Below, one piece after another: positions 50,659 to 62,457 of a stretch of 64,000 nucleotides of DNA. The translations under genes and the position numbers were made by a program. Origin of the DNA: Crossaster papposus. Taxonomy: Eukaryota; Echinodermata; Asteroidea; Velatida; Solasteridae. Position 1 is the first letter of the stretch. Each line of letters opens with the position of its first letter. The notes below the pieces were generated by a model. The model saw only the letters and a program-made list of their open reading frames with translations, searched no databases and was not told the DNA's origin. The stretch lies in assembly GCA_037893245.1 (NCBI GenBank), contig JBAIAA010001137.1:1-64000 (forward strand). Direction: 5' to 3'.

Positions 50659-51497
50659 GAAGACAGAGATAGAGTATATCCACGTGTCTCACTCAGCCTG
50701 CTCAGAAGGAACAGCAGAGGTAGAAGACAGCGATAGAGTATATCCACGTGTCTGATCTACACCTCACTCAGCCTGCTCAGAAGGAACAGCAGAGGTACAA
50801 GACAGAGATAAAGTTTATCCACGTGTCTGATCTACACCTCACTCAGCCTGCTCAGAAGGAACAGCAGAGGTAGAAGACAGAGATATAGTATATCCACGTG
50901 TCTGATCTACACCTCACTCAGCCTGCTCAGAAGGAATAGCAGAGGGAGAAGACAGAGATAGAGTATATCCACGTGTCTCACTCAGCCTGCTCAGAAGGAA
51001 CAGCAGAGGTAGAAGACAGAGATAGAGTATATCCACGTGTCTCACTCAGCCTGCTCAGAAGGAGAGGTAGAAGACAGAGATAGAGTATATCCACGTGTCT
51101 CACTCAGCCTGCTCAGAAGGAACAGCAGAGGTAGAAGACATAGATAGAGTATATCCACGTGTCTCACTCAGCCTGCTCAGAAGGAACAGCCGAGGTAGAA
51201 GACAGAGATAGAGTATATCCACGTGTCTGATCTACACCTCACTCAGCCTGCTCAGAAGGAACAGCAGAGGTAAAAGACAGAGATAGGGTATATCCAGGTG
51301 TCTGATATACACCTCACTCAGCCTGCTCAGAAGGAACAGCAGAGGTAGAAGACAGAGATAGAGTATATCCACGTGTCTGATCTACACCTCACTCAGCCTG
51401 CTCAGAAGGAACAGCAGAGGTAGAAAAAAGAGATATAGTATATCCACGTGTCTGATCTACACCTCACTCAGCCTGCTCAGAAGGAACAGCAGAGGTA
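50659..51497. repeat. 839-bp tandem duplication, right copy
   Basis: I saw no clear difference from the left copy in the marker units. It departs at about 51,497, where GAAAGAGATAGAG replaces GACAGAGATAGAG and the array enters family D copy 3. The GTAAAAGACAG variant shared by both copies (50,430 and 51,270) also occurs near 54,650 but not in copies 2, 3 or 5. Confidence 0.85.
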
Positions 51498-51611
51498 GAA
51501 GAAAGAGATAGAGTATATCCACGTGTCTGATCTACACCTCACTCAGCCTGCTCAGAATGAACAGCAGAGGTAGAAGACAGAGATAGAGTATATCCAGGTG
51601 TCTCACTCAGC

Positions 51612-53580
51612 CTGGTCAGAAGGAACAGCAGAGGTAGAAGACAGAGATAGAGTATATCCACGTGTCTGATCTACACCTCACTCAGCCTGCTCAGAAGGAA
51701 CAGCAGAGGTAGAAGACAGAGATAGAGTATATCCACGTGTCTGATATACACCTCACTCAGCCTGCTCAGAAGGAACAGCAGAGGTAGAAGACAGAGATAG
51801 AGTATATCCACGTGTCTGATATACACCTCACTCAGCCTGCTAAAAAGGAACAGCAGAGGTAGAAGACAGAGATAGAGTATATCCACGTGTCTCACTCAGC
51901 CTGCTCAGAAGGAACAGCAGATGTAGAAGACAGAGATAGAGTATATCCACGTGTCTAATCTACACCTCACTCAGCCTGCTCAGAAGGAACAGCAGAGGTA
52001 CAAGACAGAGATAAAGTTTATCCACGTGTCTGATCTACACCTCACTCAGCCTGCTCAGAAGGAACAGCAGAGGTAGAAGACAGAGATATAGTATATCCAC
52101 GTGTCTGATCTACACCTCACTCAGCCTGCTCAGAAGGAATAGCAGAGGGAGAAGACAGAGATAGAGTATATCCACGTGTCTCACTCAGCCTGCTCAGAAG
52201 GAACAGCAGAGGTAGAAGACAGAGATAGAGTATATCCACGTGTCTCACTCAGCCTGCTCAGAAGGAGAGGTAGAAGACAGAGATAGAGTATATCCACGTG
52301 TCTCACTCAGCCTGCTCAGAAGGAACAGCAGAGGTAGAAGACATAGATAGAGTATATCCACGTGTCTCACTCAGCCTGCTCAGAAGGAACAGCCGAGGTA
52401 GAAGACAGAGATAGAGTATATCCACGTGTCTGATCTACACCTCACTCAGCCTGCTCAGAAGGAACAGCAGAGGTAGAAGACAGAGATAGGGTATATCCAG
52501 GTGTCTGATATACACCTCACTCAGCCTGCTCAGAAGGAACAGCAGAGGTAGAAGACAGAGATAGAGTATATCCACGTGTCTGATCTACACCTCACTCAGC
52601 CTGCTCAGAAGGAACAGCAGAGGTAGAAAAAAGAGATATAGTATATCCACGTGTCTGATCTACACCTCACTCAGCCTGCTCAGCAGGAACAGCAGAGGTA
52701 GAAGACAGAGATAGAGTATATCCACGTGTCCCACTCAGCCTGCTCAGAATGAACAGCAGAGGTAGAAGGCAGAGATAGAGTATATCCACGTGTCTCACTC
52801 AGCCTGCTCAGAAGGAACAGCAGAGGTAGAAGACAGAGATAGAGTATATCCACGTGTCTAATATACACCTCACTCAGCCTGCTCAGAAGGAACAGCAGAG
52901 GTAGAAGACAGAGATAGAGTATATCCACGTGTCTCACTCAGCCTGCTCAGAAGGAACAGCAGAGGTAGGAGACAGAGATAGAGTATATCCACGTGTCTGA
53001 TCTACACCTCACTCAGACTGCTCAGAAGGAACAGCAGAGGTAGAAGACAGAGATAGAGTATATGCAAGTGTCTCACTCAGCCTGCTCAGAAGGAACAGCA
53101 GAGGTAGAAGACAGAGATAGAGTATATCAACGTGTCTCACTCAGCCTGCTCAGAAGGAACAGCAGAGGTAGAAGACAGAGATAGAGTATATCCACGTGTC
53201 TGATCTACACCTCACTCAACCTGCTCAGAAGGAACAGCAGAGGTAGAAGACAGAGATAGAGTATATCCACGTGTCTGATCTACACCTCACTCAGCCTGCT
53301 CAGAAGGAACAGCAGAGGTAGAAGACAGAAATAGAGTATATCCAAGTGTCTCACTCAGCCTGCTCAGAAGGAACAGCAGAGGTAGAAGACAGAGATAGAG
53401 TATATCCACGTGTCTCACTCAGCCTGCTCAGAAGGAACAGCAGAGGTAGAAGACAGAGATAGAGTATATCCACGTGTCTGATCTACACCTCACTCAACCT
53501 GCTCAGAAGGAACAGCAGAGGTAGAAGACAGAGATAGAGTATATCCAGGTGTCTGATATACACCTCACTCAGCCTGATCA
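51612..53580. repeat. Family D higher-order unit, copy 3
   Basis: CTGGTCAG at 51,612, AAAGTTTA at 52,013, CTGATCAGAATG (GATCA at 53,576); 1,964 bp marker to marker. All markers down to about 48,941 lie 4,554 bp after those of copy 2. The minus-strand frames at 51,671-51,895 and 52,680-52,937 equal those of copy 2. Confidence 0.9.
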
Positions 53581-54990
53581 GAATGAACAGCAGAGGTAGA
53601 AGACAGAGATAGAGTATATCCACGTGTCTGATCTACACCTCACTCAGCCTGCTCATAAGGAACAGCAGAGGTAGAAGACAGAGATAGAGTATATCCACGT
53701 GTCTGATCTACACCTCACTCAGCCTGCTCAGAAGGAACAGCAGAGGTAGAAGAAAGAGATAGAGTATATCCACGTGTCTGATCTACACCTCACTCAGCCT
53801 GCTCAGAAGGAACAGCAGAGGTAGAAGACAGAGATAGAGTATATCCAGGTGTCTCACTCAGCCTGCTCAGAAGGAACAGCAGAGGTAGAAGACAGAGATA
53901 GAGTATATCCACGTGTCTGATCTACACCTCACTCAGCCTGCTCAGAAGGAACAGCAGAGGTAGAAGACAGAGATAGAGTATATCCACGTGTCTGATCTAC
54001 ACCTCACTCAGCCTGCTAAAAAGGAACAGCAGAGGTAGAAGACAGAGATAGAGTATATCCACGTGTCTCACTCAGCCTGCTCAGAAGGAACAGCAGATGT
54101 AGAAGACAGAGATAGAGTATATCCACGTGTCTAATCTACACCTCACTCAGCCTGCTCAGAAGGAACAGCAGAGGTACAAGACAGAGATAAAGTATATCCA
54201 CGTGTCTGATCTACACCTCACTCAGCCTGCTCAGAAGGAACAGCAGAGGTAGAAGACAGAGATATAGTATATCCACGTGTCTGATCTACACCTCACTCAG
54301 CCTGCTCAGAAGGAATAGCAGAGGGAGAAGACAGAGATAGAGTATATCCACGTGTCTCACTCAGCCTGCTCAGAAGGAACAGCAGAGGTAGAAGACAGAG
54401 ATAGAGTATATCCACGTGTCTCACTCGGCCTGCTCAGAAGGAGAGGTAGAAGACAGAGATAGAGTATATCCACGTGTCTCACTCAGCCTGCTCAGAAGGA
54501 ACAGCAGAGGTAGAAGACATAGATAGAGTATATCCACGTGTCTCACTCAGCCTGCTCAGAAGGAACAGCCGAGGTAGAAGACAGAGATAGAGTATATCCA
54601 CGTGTCTGATCTACACCTCACTCAGCCTGCTCAGAAGGAACAGCAGAGGTAAAAGACAGAGATAGGGTATATCCAGGTGTCTGATATACACCTCACTCAG
54701 CCTGCTCAGAAGGAACAGCAGAGGTAGAAGACAGAGATAGAGTATATCCACGTGTCTGATCTACACCTCACTCAGCCTGCTCAGAAGGAACAGCAGAGGT
54801 AGAAAAAAGAGATATAGTATATCCACGTGTCTGATCTACACCTCACTCAGCCTGCTCAGAAGGAACAGCAGAGGTAGAAGAAAGAGATAGAGTATATCCA
54901 CGTGTCTGATCTACACCTCACTCAGCCTGCTCAGAATGAACAGCAGAGGTAGAAGACAGAGATAGAGTATATCCAGGTGTCTCACTCAGC
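53581..54990. repeat. Family D linker with a degenerate extra block
   Basis: L-rich units, then a GCTAAAAAGG block followed by GTACAAGACAGAGATAAAG that continues as TATATCC rather than TTTATCC (near 54,188). Then come GGAATAGCAGAGGGAG, CTCGGCC with GGAGAGG near 54,430, ACATAGATAG, AGCCGAGG and GTAAAAGACAG. It is thus a variant of the 839-bp type block. Confidence 0.75.
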
Positions 54991-56959
54991 CTGGTCAGAA
55001 GGAACAGCAGAGGTAGAAGACAGAGATAGAGTATATCCACGTGTCTGATCTACACCTCACTCAGCCTGCTCAGAAGGAACAGCAGAGGTAGAAGACAGAG
55101 ATAGAGTATATCCACGTGTCTGATATACACCTCACTCAGCCTGCTCAGAAGGAACAGCAGAGGTAGAAGACAGAGATAGAGTATATCCACGTGTCTGATA
55201 TACACCTCACTCAGCCTGCTAAAAAGGAACAGCAGAGGTAGAAGACAGAGATAGAGTATATCCACGTGTCTCACTCAGCCTGCTCAGAAGGAACAGCAGA
55301 TGTAGAAGACAGAGATAGAGTATATCCACGTGTCTAATCTACACCTCACTCAGCCTGCTCAGAAGGAACAGCAGAGGTACAAGACAGAGATAAAGTTTAT
55401 CCACGTGTCTGATCTACACCTCACTCAGCCTGCTCAGAAGGAACAGCAGAGGTAGAAGACAGAGATATAGTATATCCACGTGTCTGATCTACACCTCACT
55501 CAGCCTGCTCAGAAGGAATAGCAGAGGGAGAAGACAGAGATAGAGTATATCCACGTGTCTCACTCAGCCTGCTCAGAAGGAACAGCAGAGGTAGAAGACA
55601 GAGATAGAGTATATCCACGTGTCTCACTCAGCCTGCTCAGAAGGAGAGGTAGAAGACAGAGATAGAGTATATCCACGTGTCTCACTCAGCCTGCTCAGAA
55701 GGAACAGCAGAGGTAGAAGACATAGATAGAGTATATCCACGTGTCTCACTCAGCCTGCTCAGAAGGAACAGCCGAGGTAGAAGACAGAGATAGAGTATAT
55801 CCACGTGTCTGATCTACACCTCACTCAGCCTGCTCAGAAGGAACAGCAGAGGTAGAAGACAGAGATAGGGTATATCCAGGTGTCTGATATACACCTCACT
55901 CAGCCTGCTCAGAAGGAACAGCAGAGGTAGAAGACAGAGATAGAGTATATCCACGTGTCTGATCTACACCTCACTCAGCCTGCTCAGAAGGAACAGCAGA
56001 GGTAGAAAAAAGAGATATAGTATATCCACGTGTCTGATCTACACCTCACTCAGCCTGCTCAGCAGGAACAGCAGAGGTAGAAGACAGAGATAGAGTATAT
56101 CCACGTGTCCCACTCAGCCTGCTCAGAATGAACAGCAGAGGTAGAAGGCAGAGATAGAGTATATCCACGTGTCTCACTCAGCCTGCTCAGAAGGAACAGC
56201 AGAGGTAGTAGACAGAGATAGAGTATATCCACGTGTCTAATATACACCTCACTCAGCCTGCTCAGAAGGAACAGCAGAGGTAGAAGACAGAGATAGAGTA
56301 TATCCACGTGTCTCACTCAGCCTGCTCAGAAGGAACAGCAGAGGTAGGAGACAGAGATAGAGTATATCCACGTGTCTGATCTACACCTCACTCAGACTGC
56401 TCAGAAGGAACAGCAGAGGTAGAAGACAGAGATAGAGTATATGCAAGTGTCTCACTCAGCCTGCTCAGAAGGAACAGCAGAGGTAGAAGACAGAGATAGA
56501 GTATATCAACGTGTCTCACTCAGCCTGCTCAGAAGGAACAGCAGAGGTAGAAGACAGAGATAGAGTATATCCACGTGTCTGATCTACACCTCACTCAACC
56601 TGCTCAGAAGGAACAGCAGAGGTAGAAGACAGAGATAGAGTATATCCACGTGTCTGATCTACACCTCACTCAGCCTGCTCAGAAGGAACAGCAGAGGTAG
56701 AAGACAGAAATAGAGTATATCCAAGTGTCTCACTCAGCCTGCTCAGAAGGAACAGCAGAGGTAGAAGACAGAGATAGAGTATATCCACGTGTCTCACTCA
56801 GCCTGCTCAGAAGGAACAGCAGAGGTAGAAGACAGAGATAGAGTATATCCACGTGTCTGATCTACACCTCACTCAACCTGCTCAGAAGGAACAGCAGAGG
56901 TAGAAGACAGAGATAGAGTATATCCAGGTGTCTGATATACACCTCACTCAGCCTGATCA
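54991..56959. repeat. Family D higher-order unit, copy 4
   Basis: CTGGTCAG at 54,991, AAAGTTTA at 55,392, GATCA at 56,955: every marker is 3,379 bp after copy 3. GTAGTAGACAG near 56,208 is private. The copy has the same 1,964-bp marker span as copies 3 and 5. Confidence 0.9.
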
Positions 56960-57819
56960 GAATGAACAGCAGAGGTAGAAGACAGAGATAGAGTATATCC
57001 ACGTGTCTGATCTACACCTCACTCAGCCTGCTCATAAGGAACAGCAGAGGTAGAAGACAGAGATAGAGTATATCCACGTGTCTGATCTACACCTCACTCA
57101 GCCTGCTCAGAAGGAACAGCAGAGGTAGAAGAAAGAGATAGAGTATATCCACGTGTCTGATCTACACATCACTCAGCCTGCTCAGAAGGAACAGCAGAGG
57201 TAGAAGACAGAGATAGAGTATATCCACGTGTCTCACTCAGCCTGCTCAGAAGGAACAGCAGATGTAGAAGACAGAGATAGAGTATATCCACGTGTCTAAT
57301 CTACACCTCACTCAGCCTGCTCAGAAGGAACAGCAGAGGTACAAGACAGAGATAAAGTATATCCACGTGTCTGATCTACACCTCACTCAGCCTGCTCAGA
57401 AGGAACAGCAGAGGTAGAAGACAGAGATATAGTATATCTACGTGTCTGATCTACACCTCACTCAGCCTGCTCAGAAGGAACAGCAGAGGGAGAAGACAGA
57501 GATAGAGTATATCCACGTGTCTCACTCAGCCTGCTCAGAAGGAACAGCAGAGGTAGAAGACAGAGATAGAGTATATCCACGTGTCTGATCTACACCTCAC
57601 TCAGCCTGCTCAGAAGGAACAGCAGAGGTAGAAGACAGAGATAAAGTATATCCACGTGTCTGATCTACACCTCACTCAGCCTGCTCAGAAGGAACAGCAT
57701 AGGTAGAAGAAAGAGATAGAGTATATCCACGTGTCTGATCTACACCTCACTCAGCCTGCTCAGAATGAACAGCAGAGGTAGAAGACAGAGATAGAGTATA
57801 TCCAGGTGTCTCACTCAGC
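56960..57819. repeat. Family D linker between copies 4 and 5
   Basis: It resembles the start of the linker at 53,581 (CTCATAAGG at about 57,030 and 53,650) but is shorter. It holds ACACATCAC near 57,168, a GTACAAGACAGAGATAAAG unit near 57,340, TATCTACGTG near 57,437 and GCATAGGTAG near 57,698. Only satellite units are present. Confidence 0.75.
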
Positions 57820-59788
57820 CTTGTCAGAAGGAACAGCAGAGGTAGAAGACAGAGATAGAGTATATCCACGTGTCTGATCTACACCTCACTCAGCCTGCTC
57901 AGAAGGAACAGCAGAGGTAGAAGACAGAGATAGAGTATATCCACGTGTCTGATATACACCTCACTCAGCCTGCTCAGAAGGAACAGCAGAGGTAGAAGAC
58001 AGAGATAGAGTATATCCACGTGTCTGATATACACCTCACTCAGCCTGCTAAAAAGGAACAGCAGAGGTAGAAGACAGAGATAGAGTATATCCACGTGTCT
58101 CACTCAGCCTGCTCAGAAGGAACAGCAGATGTAGAAGACAGAGATAGAGTATATCCACGTGTCTAATCTACACCTCACTCAGCCTGCTCAGAAGGAACAG
58201 CAGAGGTACAAGACAGAGATAACGTTTATCCACGTGTCTGATCTACACCTCACTCAGCCTGCTCAGAAGGAACAGCAGAGGTAGAAGACAGAGATATAGT
58301 ATATCCACGTGTCTGATCTACACCTCACTCAGCCTGCTCAGAAGGAACAGCAGAGGGAGAAGACAGAGATAGAGTATATCCACGTGTCTCACTCAGCCTG
58401 CTCAGAAGGAACAGCAGAGGTAGAAGACAGAGATAGAGTATATCCACGTGTCTCACTCAGCCTGCTCAGAAGGAGAGGTAGAAGACAGAGATAGAGTATA
58501 TCCACGTGTCTCACTCAGCCTGCTCAGAAGGAACAGCAGAGGTAGAAGACATAGATAGAGTATATCCACGTGTCTCACTCAGCCTGCTCAGAAGGAACAG
58601 CCGAGGTAGAAGACAGAGATAGAGTATATCCACGTGTCTGATCTACACCTCACTCAGCCTGCTCAGAAGGAACAGCAGAGGTAGAAGACAGAGATAGGGT
58701 ATATCCAGGTGTCTGATATACACCTCACTCAGCCTGCTCAGAAGGAACAGCAGAGGTAGAAGACAGAGATAGAGTATATCCACGTGTCTGATCTACACCT
58801 CACTCAGCCTGCTCAGAAGGAACAGCAGAGGTAGAAAAAAGAGATATAGTATATCCACGTGTCTGATCTACACCTCACTCAGCCTGCTCAGCAGGAACAG
58901 CAGAGGTAGAAGACAGAGATAGAGTATATCCACGTGTCTCACTCAGCCTGCTCAGAATGAACAGCAGAGGTAGAAGGCAGAGATAGAGTATATCCACGTG
59001 TCTCACTCAGCCTGCTCAGAAGGAACAGCAGAGGTAGAAGACAGAGATAGAGTATATCCACGTGTCTAATATACACCTCACTCAGCCTGCTCAGAAGGAA
59101 CAGCAGAGGTAGAAGACAGAGATAGAGTATATCCACGTGTCTCACTCAGCCTGCTCAGAAGGAACAGCAGAGGTAGGAGACAGAGATAGAGTATATCCAC
59201 GTGTCTGATCTACACCTCACTCAGACTGCTCAGAAGGAACAGCAGAGGTAGAAGACAGAGATAGAGTATATGCAAGTGTCTCACTCAGCCTGCTCAGAAG
59301 GAACAGCAGAGGTAGAAGACAGAGATAGAGTATATCAACGTGTCTCACTCAGCCTGCTCAGAAGGAACAGCAGTGGTAGAAGACAGAGATAGAGTATATC
59401 CACGTGTCTGATCTACACCTCACTCAACCTGCTCAGAAGGAACAGCAGAGGTAGAAGACAGAGATAGAGTATATCCACGTGTCTGATCTACACCTCACTC
59501 AGCCTGCTCAGAAGGAACAGCAGAGGTAGAAGACAGAAATAGAGTATATCCAAGTGTCTCACTCAGCCTGCTCAGAAGGAACAGCAGAGGTAGAAGACAG
59601 AGATAGAGTATATCCACGTGTCTCACTCAGCCTGCTCAGAAGGAACAGCAGAGGTAGAAGACAGAGATAGAGTATATCCACGTGTCTGATCTACACCTCA
59701 CTCAACCTGCTCAGAAGGAACAGCAGAGGTAGAAGACAGAGATAGAGTATATCCAGGTGTCTGATATACACCTCACTCAGCCTGATCA
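57820..59788. repeat. Family D higher-order unit, copy 5
   Basis: The opening marker is mutated to CTTGTCAG (57,820). AACGTTTA at 58,221 replaces AAAGTTTA. GATCA is at 59,784. All lie 2,829 bp after copy 4. GGAATAGCAG of the other copies reads GGAACAGCAG here, and GCAGTGGTAG near 59,373 is private. Confidence 0.9.
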
Positions 59789-60478
59789 GAATGAACAGCA
59801 GAAGTAGAAGACAGAGATAGAGTATATCCACGTGTCTGATCTACACCTCACTCAGCCTGCTCAGAAGGAACAGCAGAGGTAGAAGACAGAGATAGAGTAT
59901 ATCCACGTGTCTGATCTACACCGCACTCAGCCTGCTCAGAAGGAACAGCAGAGGTAGAAGAAAGAGATAGAGTATATCCACGTGTCTGATCTACACCTCA
60001 CTCAGCCTGCTCAGAAGGAACAGCAGAGGTAGAAGACAGAGATAGAGTATATCCAGGTGTCTCACTCAGCCTGCTCAGAAGGAACAGCAGAGGTAGAAGA
60101 CAGAGATAGAGTATATCCACGTGTCTGATCTACACCTCACTCAGCCTGCTCAGAAGGAACAGCAGAGGTAGAAGACAGAGATAGAGTATATCCACGTGTC
60201 TGATATACACCTCACTCAGCCTGCTCAGAAGGAACAGCAGAGGTAGAAGACAGAGATAAAGTATATCCACGTGTCTGATCTACACCTCACTCAGCCTGCT
60301 CAGCAGGAACAGCAGAGGTAGAAGACAGAGATAGAGTATATCCACGTGTCTCACTCAGCCTGCTCAGAATGAACAGCAGAGGTAGAAGGCAGAGATAGAG
60401 TATATCCACGTGTCTCACTCAGCCTGCTCAGAAGGAACAGCAGAGGTAGAAGACAGAGATAGAGTATATCCACGTGTC

Positions 60479-61098
60479 TAATATACACCTCACTCAGCCT
60501 GCTCAGAAGGAACAGCAGAGGTAGAAGACAGAGATAGAGTATATCCACGTGTCTCACTCAGCCTGCTCAGAAGGAACAGCAGAGGTAGGAGACAGAGATA
60601 GAGTATATCCACGTGTCTGATCTACACCTCACTCAGACTGCTCAGAAGGAACAGCAGAGGTAGAAGACAGAGATAGAGCATATGCAAGTGTCTCACTCAG
60701 CCTGCTCAGAAGGAACAGCAGAGGTAGAAGACAGAGATAGAGTATATCAATGTGTCTCACTCAGCCTGCTCAGAAGGAACAGCAGAGGTATAAGACAGAG
60801 ATAGAGTATATCCACGTGTCTGATCTACACCTCACTCAACCTGCTCAGAAGGAACAGCAGAGGTAGAAGACAGAGATAGAGTATATCCACGTGTCTGATC
60901 TACACCTCACTCAGCCTGCTCAGAAGGAACAGCAGAGGTAGAAGACAGAGATAGAGTATATCCAAGTGTCTCACTCAGCCTGCTCAGAAGGAACAGCAGA
61001 GGTAGAAGACAGAGATAGAGTATATCCACGTGTCTCACTCAGCCTGCTCGGAAGGAACAGCAGAGGTAGAAGACAGAGATAGAGTATATCCACGTGTC
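60479..61098. repeat. 620-bp tandem duplication, left copy (approximate edges)
   Basis: The frame at 60,351-60,557 recurs at 60,971-61,177 and TGCAAG recurs 620 bp on. Private changes here are GAGCATATGC near 60,677, TATCAATGTG near 60,746 (a CpG change in the E-box) and GTATAAGACAG near 60,788. Edges are uncertain by about 100 bp because flanking units differ by only a few bases. Confidence 0.7.
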
Positions 61099-61718
61099 TA
61101 ATATACACCTCACTCAGCCTGCTCAGAATGAACAGCAGAGGTAGAAGACAGAGATAGAGTATATCCACGTGTCTCACTCAGCCTGCTCAAAAGGAACAGC
61201 AGAGGTAGGAGACAGAGATAGAGTATATCCACGTGTCTGATCTACACCTCACTCAGACTGCTCAGAAGGAACAGCAGAGGTAGAAGACAGAGATAGAGTA
61301 TATGCAAGTGTCTCACTCAGCCTGCTCAGAAGGAACAGCAGAGGTAGAAGACAGAGATAGAGTATATCAACGTGTCTCACTCAGCCTGCTCAGAAGGAAC
61401 AGCAGAGGTAGAAGACAGAGATAGAGTATATCCACGTGTCTGATCTACACCTCACTCAACCTGCTCAGAAGGAACAGCAGAGGTAGAAGACAGAGATAGA
61501 GTATATCCACGTGTCTGATCTACACCTCACTCAGCCTGCTCAGAAGGAACAGCAGAGGTAGAAGACAGAAATAGAGTATATCCAAGTGTCTCACTCAGCC
61601 TGCTCAGAAGGAACAGCAGAGGTAGAAGACAGAGATAGAGTATATCCACGTGTCTCACTCAGCCTGCTCAGAAGGAACAGCAGAGGTAGAAGACAGAGAT
61701 AGAGTATATCCACGTGTC
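61099..61718. repeat. 620-bp tandem duplication, right copy (approximate edges)
   Basis: It repeats the GTAGGAGACAG, CAGACTG, TATGCAAGTG, TATCAACGTG, CTCAACC and GAAATAGAG series. The match ends at about 61,719, where this copy continues with a GATCTAC L unit and CTCAACC, while the left copy has AATATAC. Confidence 0.7.
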
Positions 61719-62457
61719 TGATCTACACCTCACTCAACCTGCTCAGAAGGAACAGCAGAGGTAGAAGACAGAGATAGAGTATATCCAGGTGTCTGATATA
61801 CACCTCACTCAGCCTGATCAGAATGAACAGCAGAAGTAGAAGACAGAGATAGAGTATATCCACGTGTCTGATCTACACCTCACTCAGCCTGCTCAGAAGG
61901 AACAGCAGAGGTAGAAGACAGAGATAGAGTATATCCACGTGTCTGATCTACACCTCACTCAGCCTGCTCAGAAGGAACAGCAGAGGTAGAAGAAAGAGAT
62001 AGAGTATATCCACGTGTCTGATCTACACCTCACTCAGCCTGCTCAGAAGGAACAGCAGAGGTAGAAGACAGAGATAGAGTATATCCAGGTGTCTCACTCA
62101 GCCTGCTCAGAAGGAACAGCAGAGGTAGAAGACAGAGATAGAGTATATCCACGTGTCTGATCTACACCTCACTCAGCCTGCTCAGAAGGAACAGCAGAGG
62201 TAGAAGACAGAGATAGAGTATATCCACGTGTCTGATATACACCTCACTCCTGCCTGCTCAGAAGGAACAGCAGAGGTAGAAGACAGAGATAAAGTATATC
62301 CACGTGTCTGATCTACACCTCACTCAGCCTGCTCAGCAGGAACAGCAGAGGTAGAAGACAGAGATAGAGTATATCCACGTGTCTCACTCAGCCTGCTCAG
62401 AATGAACAGCAGAGGTAGAAGGCAGAGATAGAGTATATCCACGTGTCTCACTCAGCC

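Larger units (their letters stand above)
48942..51611. repeat. Rearranged family D segment with repeated AAAGTTTA blocks
   Basis: It contains three extra AAAGTTTA markers, at 49,560, 49,971 and 50,810, each followed by GATATAG, GGAATAGCAGAGGGAG and GGAGAGG. The first interval is 411 bp. The second is the 839-bp duplication described separately. CTGGTCAG recurs near 49,158 and CAGCGATAG at 49,891 and 50,730. The end leads into copy 3. Confidence 0.8.
59789..62457. repeat. Family D segment with 1,412-, 620- and 2,032-bp nested offsets
   Basis: TATGCAAGTG of copy 5 (TGCAAG at 59,271) recurs at 60,683 (offset 1,412) and 61,303 (offset 620 from that). CTGATCAG at 59,784 recurs at 61,816 (2,032, the sum of both). 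A one-base gain, CACTCCTGCCTG near 62,248, shifts the later offset to 2,033. The end is a joint at about 62,457, where the CTGGTCAG expected from copy 5 is an ordinary CTGCTCAG. Confidence 0.8.
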
